NCBI GenBank assembly: GCA_964625225.1
Contig: CAZVAR010000192.1
Coordinates: 1 to 5,484 of the forward strand
Direction of reading: 5' to 3'
Length of the DNA stretch: 5,484 nt
Source: CAZVAR01 sp964625225
Lineage (GTDB): Bacteria > Pseudomonadota > Alphaproteobacteria > JAJUGE01
Of this stretch, positions 1 through 5,203 are shown in pieces. The notes below the pieces were generated by a model that had not been told where the DNA came from, did no database searches, and was given only the letters and a program-made list of their open reading frames with translations. Both the position numbers and the translations under genes were made by a program. The number at the start of each line of letters is the position of its first letter. Position 1 is the first letter of the stretch.

Positions 1-564
1 CAGGCTCATCACCCGGGTCGCCGGCCCCATGATCTGCGGCTCCGGCAGCGGGAAGCAGTCGACGCCGAACTGTCGGTTGAAGGCGCCGGCGATGTCGCGG
101 GCGAGCTCCAGATGCTGCTTCTGGTCCTCGCCGACCGGCACGTGGGTCGCCTTATAGAGCAGGATGTCGGCGGCCATCAGCACCGGATAGGCATAGAGGC
201 CGAGTCCGGCCATTTCGCGCTGCTTGCCCGCCTTCTCCTTGAACTGCGTCATGCGGTTGAGCCAGCCGAGCGGGGTGATGCAGCCGAGCAGCCAGGCGAG
301 CTGGCTGTGGCCGGCGACGGCGCTCTGATTGAAGATGATGCAGCGCTCCGGGTCGATGCCGGCGGCGATGTAGGCGGCCGTGACTTCGCGGGTGTGGCGC
401 GTCAGCTCGGCCGGATCCTGCGGCACCGTCAGCGCGTGCAGGTCGACAATGCAGAAGATGCATTCGTAGTCGCCCTGAAGCCGCACCCAATTGCGGATGG
501 CGCCGAGATAGTTGCCGAGATGCAGATTTCCCGTGGGCTGGACCCCGGAAAAGATGCGGTTCAT
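1..564 (-). CDS. trpS: Tryptophanyl-tRNA synthetase, N-terminal 188 residues (3' end cut by window edge)
   Basis: Class I aminoacyl-tRNA synthetase that activates tryptophan with ATP and charges tRNA-Trp in the cytoplasm. Seen in the sequence: the N-terminus reads MNRIFSGVQPTGNLHLGNYL, which contains the TrpRS form of the class I HIGH signature (HLGN, residues 15-18). FCIVDLHALTV lies at 37-47, the tryptophan-pocket segment YPVLMAADILLY at 126-137 (Asp133 is the expected substrate-contacting acid), and VPVGEDQKQHLEL at 142-154. The fragment ends at ARVMSL-type sequence (PATRVMSL), just before where the KMSKS loop is expected, so about 55% of a usual 330-350 residue protein is present. The start is supported by GGAG six bases upstream of the ATG. 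The gene follows murJ on the same strand with a 67-base gap, an order I know from other alphaproteobacteria. A candidate promoter in the gap suggests that it can be expressed independently. Nothing in the visible part suggests decay. Confidence 0.97.
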   Translation of the reverse strand, partial: MNRIFSGVQPTGNLHLGNYLGAIRNWVRLQGDYECIFCIVDLHALTVPQDPAELTRHTREVTAAYIAAGIDPERCIIFNQSAVAGHSQLAWLLGCITPLGWLNRMTQFKEKAGKQREMAGLGLYAYPVLMAADILLYKATHVPVGEDQKQHLELARDIAGAFNRQFGVDCFPLPEPQIMGPATRVMSL

Positions 565-606
565 CGAACACTCCAATGCTGTCGGCCGGCGCGGAAGCGG
601 GTGCGC

Positions 607-635
607 TTTATCCCCAGCCCTCGTCGGGCGGTCAA
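607..635 (-). promoter_or_regulatory. Candidate sigma70-type promoter for trpS
   Basis: On the minus strand a TTGACC hexamer (635-630, 5 of 6 matches to TTGACA) is followed after exactly 17 bases by GATAAA (612-607, 4 of 6 matches to TATAAT). The predicted transcript start, near 600, gives a leader of about 36 bases ending in the GGAG ribosome-binding site of trpS. The -35 hexamer includes the murJ stop codon (TGA, 634-632). Hexamer quality and spacing are seen directly; activity is inferred. Confidence 0.5.
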
Positions 636-2188
636 GTGCCGCCGCCCGGCGCCGCAGCCGGCCGCCGGACCAGCCCGCGCAGTTCCCCCAGCCGCATGGC
701 GCCGGTCAGGTGCGCCATCGCGAAAAAGAATGCGATGCCGCCGAGGCAGATCGCCGCCAGTGCCGGCACGCGTGCCGGGCCGGCCTCGTGCAGCGCGGCA
801 CTCGCCAGCAGCAGCGCTGCCGCCATGCCCGCGGTCGCCAGCACGGTGCGCGGCAGGCGGGACCGCAGCCGGGCGTCGGCGACCAGGAACCCGCGCCGCC
901 GGATGCCGAGGGCGAGCCAGGCGGTGTTGAACCAGGAGGCGAGCGACGTCGCCAGCGCCAGCCCGACATGGCCGAGGGGCCACATCAGAACGAGGCTGAG
1001 CCCCACATTGACCGCCACGGTCCAGGCGGCGACCACCACCGGCGTGCGCGTGTCCTCGCGTGCGAAGAAGACCGGCGCCAGCACCTTGGCCAGCACGAAG
1101 GCGGGCAGGCCGAGGGCGAAGGCGGCGAGCGCCGTCGCGGTGGCGGCGGTATCCTCGGCCCCGAACGCGCCGCGTTCGAACAGGGCCGCGATGATCGGAC
1201 CCGGGATCACCAGCAGCGCCGCCGCAGCCGGCAGCGTCAGGAACAGCGCGATCTCGACGGCGCGATTGGTGGTGGTCATCGCGTCCTCGGTCTGGCCTGC
1301 CCGCAACTGCCGGGAGAGCTGGGGCAGCAGCGCCGTGCCCACCGCGATGCCGACCACCCCGAGCGGGAGCTGGTAGAGCCGGTCCGCATAGTAGAGCCAC
1401 GACACGGAGCCGGTCGGCAGCAGCGAGGCGATCACCGTGCCGATCAGCAGGTTGATCTGCATGACGCCGGCGCCGATCAGCCCCGGGCCCATCAGCACCA
1501 GCAGCCGGCGAACCTTCGGCGTCAGCCGGGGCAGCGCCGGGCGCAGCCCCATCCCGGCCCGGCGGCAGGCGATCAGCAGCAGCAGGCACTGCCCGATCCC
1601 GGCGGCGGCGACGCCCCAGGACAGTGCGAGCCCGGCCGATCCGGTCGGCCCGGTCAGGAACAGCAGGGCCGCGATCATGCACAGATTGAGGACGATCGGC
1701 GCCGCCGCCGCCGCGGCGAAGCGGTAGAGGCCGTTCAGCACCCCCGCCAGCAGCGCCATGACCGCAGTGCAGAGCAGATAGGGGAAGGTGATCCGCGAGA
1801 AGGTGACGGCGAGGTCGAACTTGCCCGGATCCTCCACGAAGCCCGGCGCCAGGGCCGCGACCAGCGCCGGCATGAAGATCTCGGCGAGAATGGTGAGGGC
1901 GACCAGTCCCGTCACCAGCACCGCCATCGCCTCGCCGGCGAAGCGCCGCGCCGTCTCGCGGCCGTCCTGCTCGAGCGCCCGCGCGAACAGCGGTACGAAG
2001 GCGGCGCTGAAGGCCCCTTCCGCGAACATGCGGCGGAACAGGTTGGGCAGCCGGAACGCCACGAAAAAGGCGTCGGCGACCGGTCCGGCCCCGAGCAGCG
2101 CGGCGGTGATCAGGTCGCGCACGAGGCCGAGCACGCGGCTCGCCATCGTATAGCCGCCGACGGTCGCGACGGAGCGGAACAGTCTCAT
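632..2188 (-). CDS. murJ: Lipid II flippase MurJ (MviN family), 518 aa, complete
   Basis: Inner-membrane MOP-superfamily flippase that moves lipid II to the periplasmic face for peptidoglycan synthesis. The protein is hydrophobic throughout, with many membrane-length segments consistent with the 14-helix MurJ fold, and 518 aa is normal for the family. From the chosen ATG at 2188, residues recalled as important in E. coli MurJ fall at identical numbers without gaps: Arg18 and Arg24 (SRVLGLVRD), Asp39 (ADAFFVAF), Arg52 (RLPNLFRR, 46-53), Glu57 (FAEGAF) and Arg270 (WLYYADRL). This numbering supports that start over a TTG-initiated extension of 32 residues at 2284, which would run through the AT-rich regulatory island and has no MurJ-like sequence. 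The ribosome-binding site is weak (AGGCGG on the minus strand at 2197-2192). Residues after about 505 are a short Ala/Pro/Gly-rich tail. trpS follows downstream. In many alphaproteobacteria glnD precedes murJ; here a divergent GNAT gene does instead. Confidence 0.97.
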   Translation of the reverse strand: MRLFRSVATVGGYTMASRVLGLVRDLITAALLGAGPVADAFFVAFRLPNLFRRMFAEGAFSAAFVPLFARALEQDGRETARRFAGEAMAVLVTGLVALTILAEIFMPALVAALAPGFVEDPGKFDLAVTFSRITFPYLLCTAVMALLAGVLNGLYRFAAAAAAPIVLNLCMIAALLFLTGPTGSAGLALSWGVAAAGIGQCLLLLIACRRAGMGLRPALPRLTPKVRRLLVLMGPGLIGAGVMQINLLIGTVIASLLPTGSVSWLYYADRLYQLPLGVVGIAVGTALLPQLSRQLRAGQTEDAMTTTNRAVEIALFLTLPAAAALLVIPGPIIAALFERGAFGAEDTAATATALAAFALGLPAFVLAKVLAPVFFAREDTRTPVVVAAWTVAVNVGLSLVLMWPLGHVGLALATSLASWFNTAWLALGIRRRGFLVADARLRSRLPRTVLATAGMAAALLLASAALHEAGPARVPALAAICLGGIAFFFAMAHLTGAMRLGELRGLVRRPAAAPGGGT

Positions 2189-2273
2189 GAACCGCCTGTG
2201 TAGCCGAAGCGGGGGGCGGAAGGAAGGCGCCGGTACGGCGGCGGCTTGACCCTGGCGAAACGCGCGCGAAATC

Positions 2274-2295
2274 CTATTAACCAACTATTAACCAA
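2274..2295. repeat. Perfect 11-bp tandem duplication (CTATTAACCAA x2)
   Basis: Two adjacent identical copies occupy 2274-2284 and 2285-2295. The unit is AT-rich, in contrast to the flanking DNA, and 11 bp is about one helical turn, so a bound protein would meet both copies on the same DNA face. This is a direct reading; the regulatory meaning is inference. Confidence 0.95.
2277..2291 (+). promoter_or_regulatory. CtrA-type binding box (TTAA-N7-TTAA)
   Basis: TTAA at 2277-2280 and TTAA at 2288-2291 are separated by exactly seven bases, matching the consensus full site of the alphaproteobacterial response regulator CtrA. Both halves continue as TTAACCA, close to the half-site TTAACCAT known from Caulobacter. 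The box lies 89 bases upstream of the murJ start and 82 bases upstream of the GNAT start, so it could serve either gene or both. The match is seen directly; CtrA occupancy is inferred, and direction cannot be assigned because neither strand shows a clear -10 element at the right distance. Confidence 0.6.
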
Positions 2296-2340
2296 ATGGA
2301 CCAGCCGGCGAAACACGCACGACACCCGGGGCAGCGACAG

Positions 2341-2371
2341 TCCGATCCGACGACCGCCCTGGAGGATCGGA
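2341..2371 (+). promoter_or_regulatory. Leader hairpin overlapping the GNAT ribosome-binding site
   Basis: A perfect 8-bp inverted repeat, TCCGATCC (2341-2348) with GGATCGGA (2364-2371), leaves a 15-base loop. The 3' arm takes in the last two bases of the Shine-Dalgarno GGAGG (2361-2365) and nearly all of the spacer up to the ATG at 2373. Folded, it would partly hide the initiation region, so it may lower or condition translation of the GNAT gene. The pairing is seen; a regulatory role is inference. Confidence 0.45.
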
Positions 2372-2372
2372 G

Positions 2373-2930
2373 ATGACGAACAGGATCGACACGCTTCCCG
2401 GTTTCAGGATCCGGCCGGCGCTGCCGGCGGACGTCCCGGAAATCCGGTATCTGCACCACGCCTCGCTCTGGTGCCTGGCGACGGCGGCCTACACGCCGCT
2501 GCAGATCGACGCGCTGATCCGGCGTCGCGGCACTCTGGACCGTGACCTCGTGGACGGCGGCACCTATTACCTGGTTGAGATCGGCGGTGAGATCGCCGGC
2601 TGCGGCGGCTGGAGCGGGGTCAATCGGCTGGAAGGGCATGCGCCGGCGCCGATGCCGGACGGCGTCGCCTTGATTCGCGCGGTCTACGTGCACCCGAAAT
2701 GGGCGAGGCGGGGCGTCGGCACGCGCCTGATGCGCCATGTCGAAGCCCAGGCGGTGCGGGCGGGTCGGCAGCGGGCGGAACTGTTGGCGACGCTGACCGG
2801 TGTGCCGCTCTACGCCTCGCTCGCCTACGCCGACTGCGGGACCGTCCGGATCGATCTCGGCGCGGTCGAGTTGCCGGCCGTGCGGATGCGCAAAATGTTT
2901 ATGGTGCCTCGCGCCGCCGCGGCGGCGTGA
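2373..2930 (+). CDS. GNAT-family N-acetyltransferase, 185 aa
   Basis: Predicted soluble acetyl-CoA-dependent N-acetyltransferase; the acceptor is unknown. Domain order is typical of GNAT: beta1 FRIRPALPADVPEI (11-24), a helical segment with YTPLQIDAL (40-48), and TYYLVEIGGEIAGCGGWS (64-81). Acetyl-CoA-binding motif A follows in IRAVYVHPKWARRGVGTRLM (101-120), with the G-x-G pyrophosphate loop at Gly114 and Gly116. The first position of the usual Q/R-x-x-G-x-G/A is Ala111, a variant I know from many WARRGIG-type members. The C-terminal GVPLYASLAY (143-152) matches the usual GxxLYxxLGF region, and the end ELPAVRMRK fits a group of small GNATs with a valine-arginine-methionine strand there. The start is supported by GGAGG seven bases upstream. 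No signal peptide or membrane segment is seen. The Ala-rich tail (181-185) is encoded by a hairpin-forming stretch. A binding-protein gene follows 30 bases downstream. Confidence 0.9.
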   Translation: MTNRIDTLPGFRIRPALPADVPEIRYLHHASLWCLATAAYTPLQIDALIRRRGTLDRDLVDGGTYYLVEIGGEIAGCGGWSGVNRLEGHAPAPMPDGVALIRAVYVHPKWARRGVGTRLMRHVEAQAVRAGRQRAELLATLTGVPLYASLAYADCGTVRIDLGAVELPAVRMRKMFMVPRAAAAA

Positions 2931-2933
2931 GGT
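2906..2933 (+). terminator. Strong GC hairpin spanning the GNAT stop codon (attenuator or mRNA stabiliser candidate)
   Basis: The arms 2907-2917 and 2922-2932 pair over 11 bp with one G-U, around a CGCG loop, and a further G-U pair is possible at 2906/2933. The stem contains the GNAT TGA (2928-2930). No U-tract follows, so this is not a standard intrinsic terminator. It may partly terminate transcription, or mark a processing or protection site that lets the binding-protein message accumulate. The pairing is seen; the function is inferred. Confidence 0.4.
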
Positions 2934-2960
2934 CGGGTGAGGATGAGAAAGGATTAGGAC

Positions 2961-4067
2961 ATGCGCAAGCTGGCGACGATGGCCGTATCGGCTGCCCTCG
3001 TGGCAGTTCTGAATGCGGCCCCGGCGGCGGCGGACATCGAGATCGGGCTCGCGCTCGGCCTCAGCGGTCCGGTCGCCGCACTCGGCGAACAGGCCCGCGC
3101 CGGTGCCGAGGCGGCGGTCGCTGCGGTCAATGCAGGCGGCGGCGTGAACGGCGAGAAGATCCGGCTGGAGGTCGTCGACGACGCCTGCGACCCGAAGCAG
3201 GCGGTCGCGGTCGCGAACCTGTTGGCGAGCAAAGGCATCGCGCTGGTGCTCGGGCACCTGTGTTCGGGTGCGGCGATTCCGGCGGCGGACGTCTATGCCG
3301 ACGAAGGCATGGTGATGATAACCGCCTCGGCCACCAATCCGGCGCTGACCGAGCGCGGCCACCCGACGATCTTCCGTGCCTGCGGCCGCGACGACCAGCA
3401 GGGCGCGGTGGCGGCCGAGATGCTGGCGGACCGGTTCGGGGACGGGAAGATCGCGCTGGTCCACGACAAGCAGGCCTACGGCATGGGGCTGGTCACCGAG
3501 GCGGAGAAGACCCTGAAGGCCCGTGGCGTGGAGCCCGCCTTCTCCGGCTCGATCAATGCCGGCGAGAAGGATTTCTCCAGCCTGGTGACGCGGCTCAAGC
3601 AGGAGGGGATCGATGCCGTCCTGTTCGGCGGCTACCACCCGGAGCTGGGCCTGATCGTACGCCAGGCCCGCGCGGAGGGGCTGGATGCGGTGTTCGTCGC
3701 CGCCGAGGGCCTGGCCACTCCGGAGTTCTGGGCGATTACCGGCGAGGCCGGCGCCGGGACGCTGTTCACTGCCGCGCCGGACGCGAAGTCGCAGCCCGGC
3801 GCCGCCGAGGCGGTCGAGGCGATCCGTGCCGCGGGCGTGGAGCCGGACAACTTCGCCCTCTACTACTATGCCGCGGTGCAGGTGCTGGCCCAGGCGATCG
3901 CCCAGGCTGGTTCCGCGGATCCGGAGGCGGTGGCGGAGGCGCTGCACGCGGGCGAGTTCGAGACCGTGGTCGGGCCGATGGCGTTCGACGAGAACGGCGA
4001 TCTCGCCGCCCCCGAATGGGTGTTCTACGAGTGGCGCGACGGCGACTACGCTCCGGCGACCTTCTGA
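2961..4067 (+). CDS. LivJ/LivK-type periplasmic branched-chain amino-acid-binding protein, 368 aa
   Basis: Substrate-binding protein of a HAAT-type ABC importer, acting in the periplasm. Residues 1-24 form a signal peptide (MRK, hydrophobic core, A-A-A before Asp25); there is no lipobox cysteine, so the mature protein should be soluble. It then follows E. coli LivJ/LivK closely: SGPVA (35-39), DDACDPKQAVAVANLLAS (73-90), GHLCSG (98-103), ATNPALTERG (124-133), HDKQAYGMGL (168-177), AGEKDFSSL (200-208), GGYHPELG (223-230) and an E at 249. Cys76 and Cys101 match the disulfide of LivJ. Ligand backbone contacts expected at Ser102, Thr125, Tyr225 and Glu249 are kept. The aromatic residue that packs on the ligand side chain in LivJ/LivK (Tyr/Trp18 of the mature protein) is Leu41 here, so specificity may differ. 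AAGGA seven bases upstream supports the start. No permease or ATPase gene is in the window. Confidence 0.95.
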   Translation: MRKLATMAVSAALVAVLNAAPAAADIEIGLALGLSGPVAALGEQARAGAEAAVAAVNAGGGVNGEKIRLEVVDDACDPKQAVAVANLLASKGIALVLGHLCSGAAIPAADVYADEGMVMITASATNPALTERGHPTIFRACGRDDQQGAVAAEMLADRFGDGKIALVHDKQAYGMGLVTEAEKTLKARGVEPAFSGSINAGEKDFSSLVTRLKQEGIDAVLFGGYHPELGLIVRQARAEGLDAVFVAAEGLATPEFWAITGEAGAGTLFTAAPDAKSQPGAAEAVEAIRAAGVEPDNFALYYYAAVQVLAQAIAQAGSADPEAVAEALHAGEFETVVGPMAFDENGDLAAPEWVFYEWRDGDYAPATF

Positions 4068-4071
4068 GCTA

Positions 4072-4103
4072 CGGAGGGCGGGGAGGCGGGCGGCCGTCCT
4101 CCG
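4072..4103 (+). terminator. GC-rich hairpin just after the binding-protein gene
   Basis: The arms 4072-4081 and 4094-4103 pair over 10 bp with one G-U and a 12-base loop, beginning five bases after the TGA. No U-run follows, so it is a terminator-like or 3'-end-protecting structure rather than a canonical intrinsic terminator. Confidence 0.4.
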
Positions 4104-4115
4104 GTAACGGAGCCA

Positions 4116-4142
4116 TTGCCGGCGGCCCGCGGGCTGCATAAC
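4116..4142 (+). promoter_or_regulatory. Weak candidate promoter for nudC, possibly giving a leaderless transcript
   Basis: TTGCCG (4116-4121) and CATAAC (4137-4142), each 4 of 6 to consensus, are separated by 15 bases, shorter than ideal. Initiation about seven bases past the -10 would fall at or next to the nudC ATG (4151), which fits the lack of a Shine-Dalgarno sequence there. The spacer contains a hairpin-capable stretch (4122-4127 with 4132-4137, one G-U). Confidence 0.25.
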
Positions 4143-4150
4143 ATCCGCAC

Positions 4151-5062
4151 ATGCCGCTGCTGGATCTCTGGTACACCTGCTCGCCTCTCGACCGCGCCGC
4201 GCACCGCCGCGAGGATGCGGCTTGGCTGACCGCATTGCGGCAGGCCAAGGAGACCCGCATCGTGCCTGTCTGGCGCAGTCGGAATCTGGTGTCGGTCGAG
4301 GAAGCGCGGGCGCTTCTCCCGACGATCGCCGACGCCGCCGACCTGCTGGAGCTGGGCCGGTTCCCCTCGGTGCTGGGCCTGCATGGCGGCGTCGCCTACG
4401 TGGCCGTCGATCTTTCGCACGTCGAGGACCCCTACGAGCATCCCTACATCGGCGAGCATGGGGCGTTCGAAGACCTGCGCAAGGTCGGGCCGATCATCGC
4501 CCGCGAGGAAGGGGCCATCCTGGCGCATGCCCGCGGGCTGATGCACTGGCATCTGCGTCACGGCTTCTGCGGGGTCTGCGGCAGCCCCACCGAGCCCAGC
4601 CATGCCGGGCATCAGCGCGAATGCACCAATCCGGCCTGCCGGGCGACGCATTTCCCGCGCACCGACCCGGCCGTCATCATGCTGGTGACCCACGGCGACA
4701 TGTGCCTGCTCGGCCGGACCCATAACTTCCGGCCGAACATGTACTCGACGCTGGCCGGGTTCGTGGAGCCGGGAGAGAGCCTGGAGGAAGCGGTCGCGCG
4801 GGAGGTCTGGGAGGAGGTCGGCCTGCGGGTGACCGAGGCGCACTATCTCGGCTCGCAGCCCTGGCCGTTCCCCTCCTCGGTCATGCTCGGATTCCATGCG
4901 CGCGCGGAAGGGACCGATATCCGCATCGACTACAAGGAGCTCGAGGATGCGCGCTGGCTCACCCGGGCGCAGGTCGAGAACATCCGCGACCTGGGCATGA
5001 TGTTGCCGCGCACGGATTCGATCGCCTACCGGCTGATCCAGGCCTGGCTCGCCGGCGCCTGA
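4151..5062 (+). CDS. nudC: NAD(H) pyrophosphatase / RNA deNADding Nudix hydrolase NudC, 303 aa
   Basis: Hydrolyses NADH or NAD+ to NMN(H) and AMP, and in E. coli removes NAD caps from RNA 5' ends. Domains in order: an N-terminal domain (1-about 130) with SPLDRAAHRR (11-20) and VPVWRSRNLV (38-47), typical of the longer alphaproteobacterial form compared with 257 aa in E. coli. A zinc ribbon follows with Cys140, Cys143, Cys158 and Cys163, then the Nudix domain. The Nudix box is complete: Gly203, Glu209, then REVWEEVGL at 217-225 with Glu218, Glu221 and Glu222 as metal ligands. The NudC-specific SQPWPFP motif lies at 235-241, which separates it from other Nudix families. The start is fixed from above by an in-frame TAA at 4139-4141, with only CAT CCG CAC before the ATG; no Shine-Dalgarno is visible. 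It lies 83 bases after the binding-protein gene, probably a separate unit. Confidence 0.96.
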   Translation: MPLLDLWYTCSPLDRAAHRREDAAWLTALRQAKETRIVPVWRSRNLVSVEEARALLPTIADAADLLELGRFPSVLGLHGGVAYVAVDLSHVEDPYEHPYIGEHGAFEDLRKVGPIIAREEGAILAHARGLMHWHLRHGFCGVCGSPTEPSHAGHQRECTNPACRATHFPRTDPAVIMLVTHGDMCLLGRTHNFRPNMYSTLAGFVEPGESLEEAVAREVWEEVGLRVTEAHYLGSQPWPFPSSVMLGFHARAEGTDIRIDYKELEDARWLTRAQVENIRDLGMMLPRTDSIAYRLIQAWLAGA

Positions 5063-5085
5063 GCCGCGGCCGACGCGCCCGATCG

Positions 5086-5100
5086 TCGCGGTCGCCGCGA
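5086..5100 (+). terminator. Small hairpin downstream of nudC
   Basis: TCGCGG (5086-5091) and CCGCGA (5095-5100) pair perfectly over 6 bp with a TCG loop, 24 bases after the nudC stop. There is no U-tract. Such short GC stems are common in DNA of this composition, so the terminator role is tentative. Confidence 0.2.
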
Positions 5101-5172
5101 ACTCGCGGACGAGGGGCGACAGCGCCGGACCGCCGCGCTAAGCTCTCGCCCGACAGCCGACACTTGGGGCAG

Positions 5173-5187
5173 GCCCGCCCGGCGGGC
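5173..5187 (+). promoter_or_regulatory. Perfect inverted repeat just upstream of the acyl-CoA dehydrogenase ribosome-binding site
   Basis: GCCCGCC (5173-5179) and GGCGGGC (5181-5187) are exact inverted copies around one base; as RNA, a 6- or 5-bp stem with a small loop is possible. It ends six bases before GGGAG (5193-5197). It could be an operator for a dimeric repressor, a leader hairpin, or the end of the nudC transcript; the sequence does not decide. I found no clear -35/-10 pair in 5063-5203. Confidence 0.3.
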
Positions 5188-5203
5188 AGAGAGGGAGCGA
5201 AGC

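Larger units (their letters stand above)
2189..2372. other. Divergent intergenic region between murJ and the GNAT gene
   Basis: This 184-base non-coding stretch must hold the promoters of both divergent genes. It contains an AT-rich island at about 2271-2296 within GC-rich DNA, with the tandem repeat and CtrA-type box listed separately. It also holds a short inverted repeat CGCCG-GTA-CGGCG at 2228-2240 in the murJ leader, and the hairpin over the GNAT ribosome-binding site. I could not place a convincing -35/-10 pair for either gene. A TTGACC at 2246-2251 points toward the GNAT gene but has no good -10 at 16-18 bases. No GANTC (CcrM methylation) site is present in this stretch. Confidence 0.7.

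Noticed and set aside
617..629. GCCC-TCGTC-GGGC hairpin in the murJ-trpS gap as a murJ terminator
   Set aside because: The stem has only 4 bp with no U-tract, and it falls inside the spacer of the trpS promoter candidate.
512..2203. 563-codon open frame on the plus strand, antisense to murJ and trpS
   Set aside because: The protein is low-complexity, rich in R, G, Q, H and A, with no recognisable domain, and it overlaps a clear MurJ on the other strand; it is a high-GC shadow frame.
2246..2280. TTGACC at 2246-2251 with TATTAA at 2275-2280 as a GNAT promoter
   Set aside because: The 23-base spacing is too long for a sigma70-type promoter, and no usable -10 lies at 16-18 bases.
2189..2284. 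32-residue N-terminal extension of MurJ from a TTG at 2284
   Set aside because: MurJ numbering matches E. coli exactly from the ATG at 2188. The extension lacks family similarity and would run across the CtrA-type box.
2943..2957. Four-codon open frame (ATG AGA AAG GAT, then TAG) just before the binding-protein start, resembling its own first codons
   Set aside because: Too short to support as a leader peptide; the resemblance is probably chance, and the AAGGA within it serves as the ribosome-binding site of the real gene.
2699..4141. 480-codon open frame on the plus strand, overlapping the GNAT and binding-protein genes in another frame
   Set aside because: Extreme Gly/Arg content and no family signature; both true genes are in other frames.
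2277..4235. 652-codon open frame on the minus strand, antisense to the GNAT and binding-protein genes
   Set aside because: It is long only because GC-rich third positions remove stops. It is Arg/His/Gly-rich, without domain motifs, and opposite two genes with clear family motifs and ribosome-binding sites.
4046..4897. 283-codon open frame on the minus strand, antisense to nudC
   Set aside because: It lies opposite the NudC zinc ribbon and Nudix box, and its translation has no recognisable domain.
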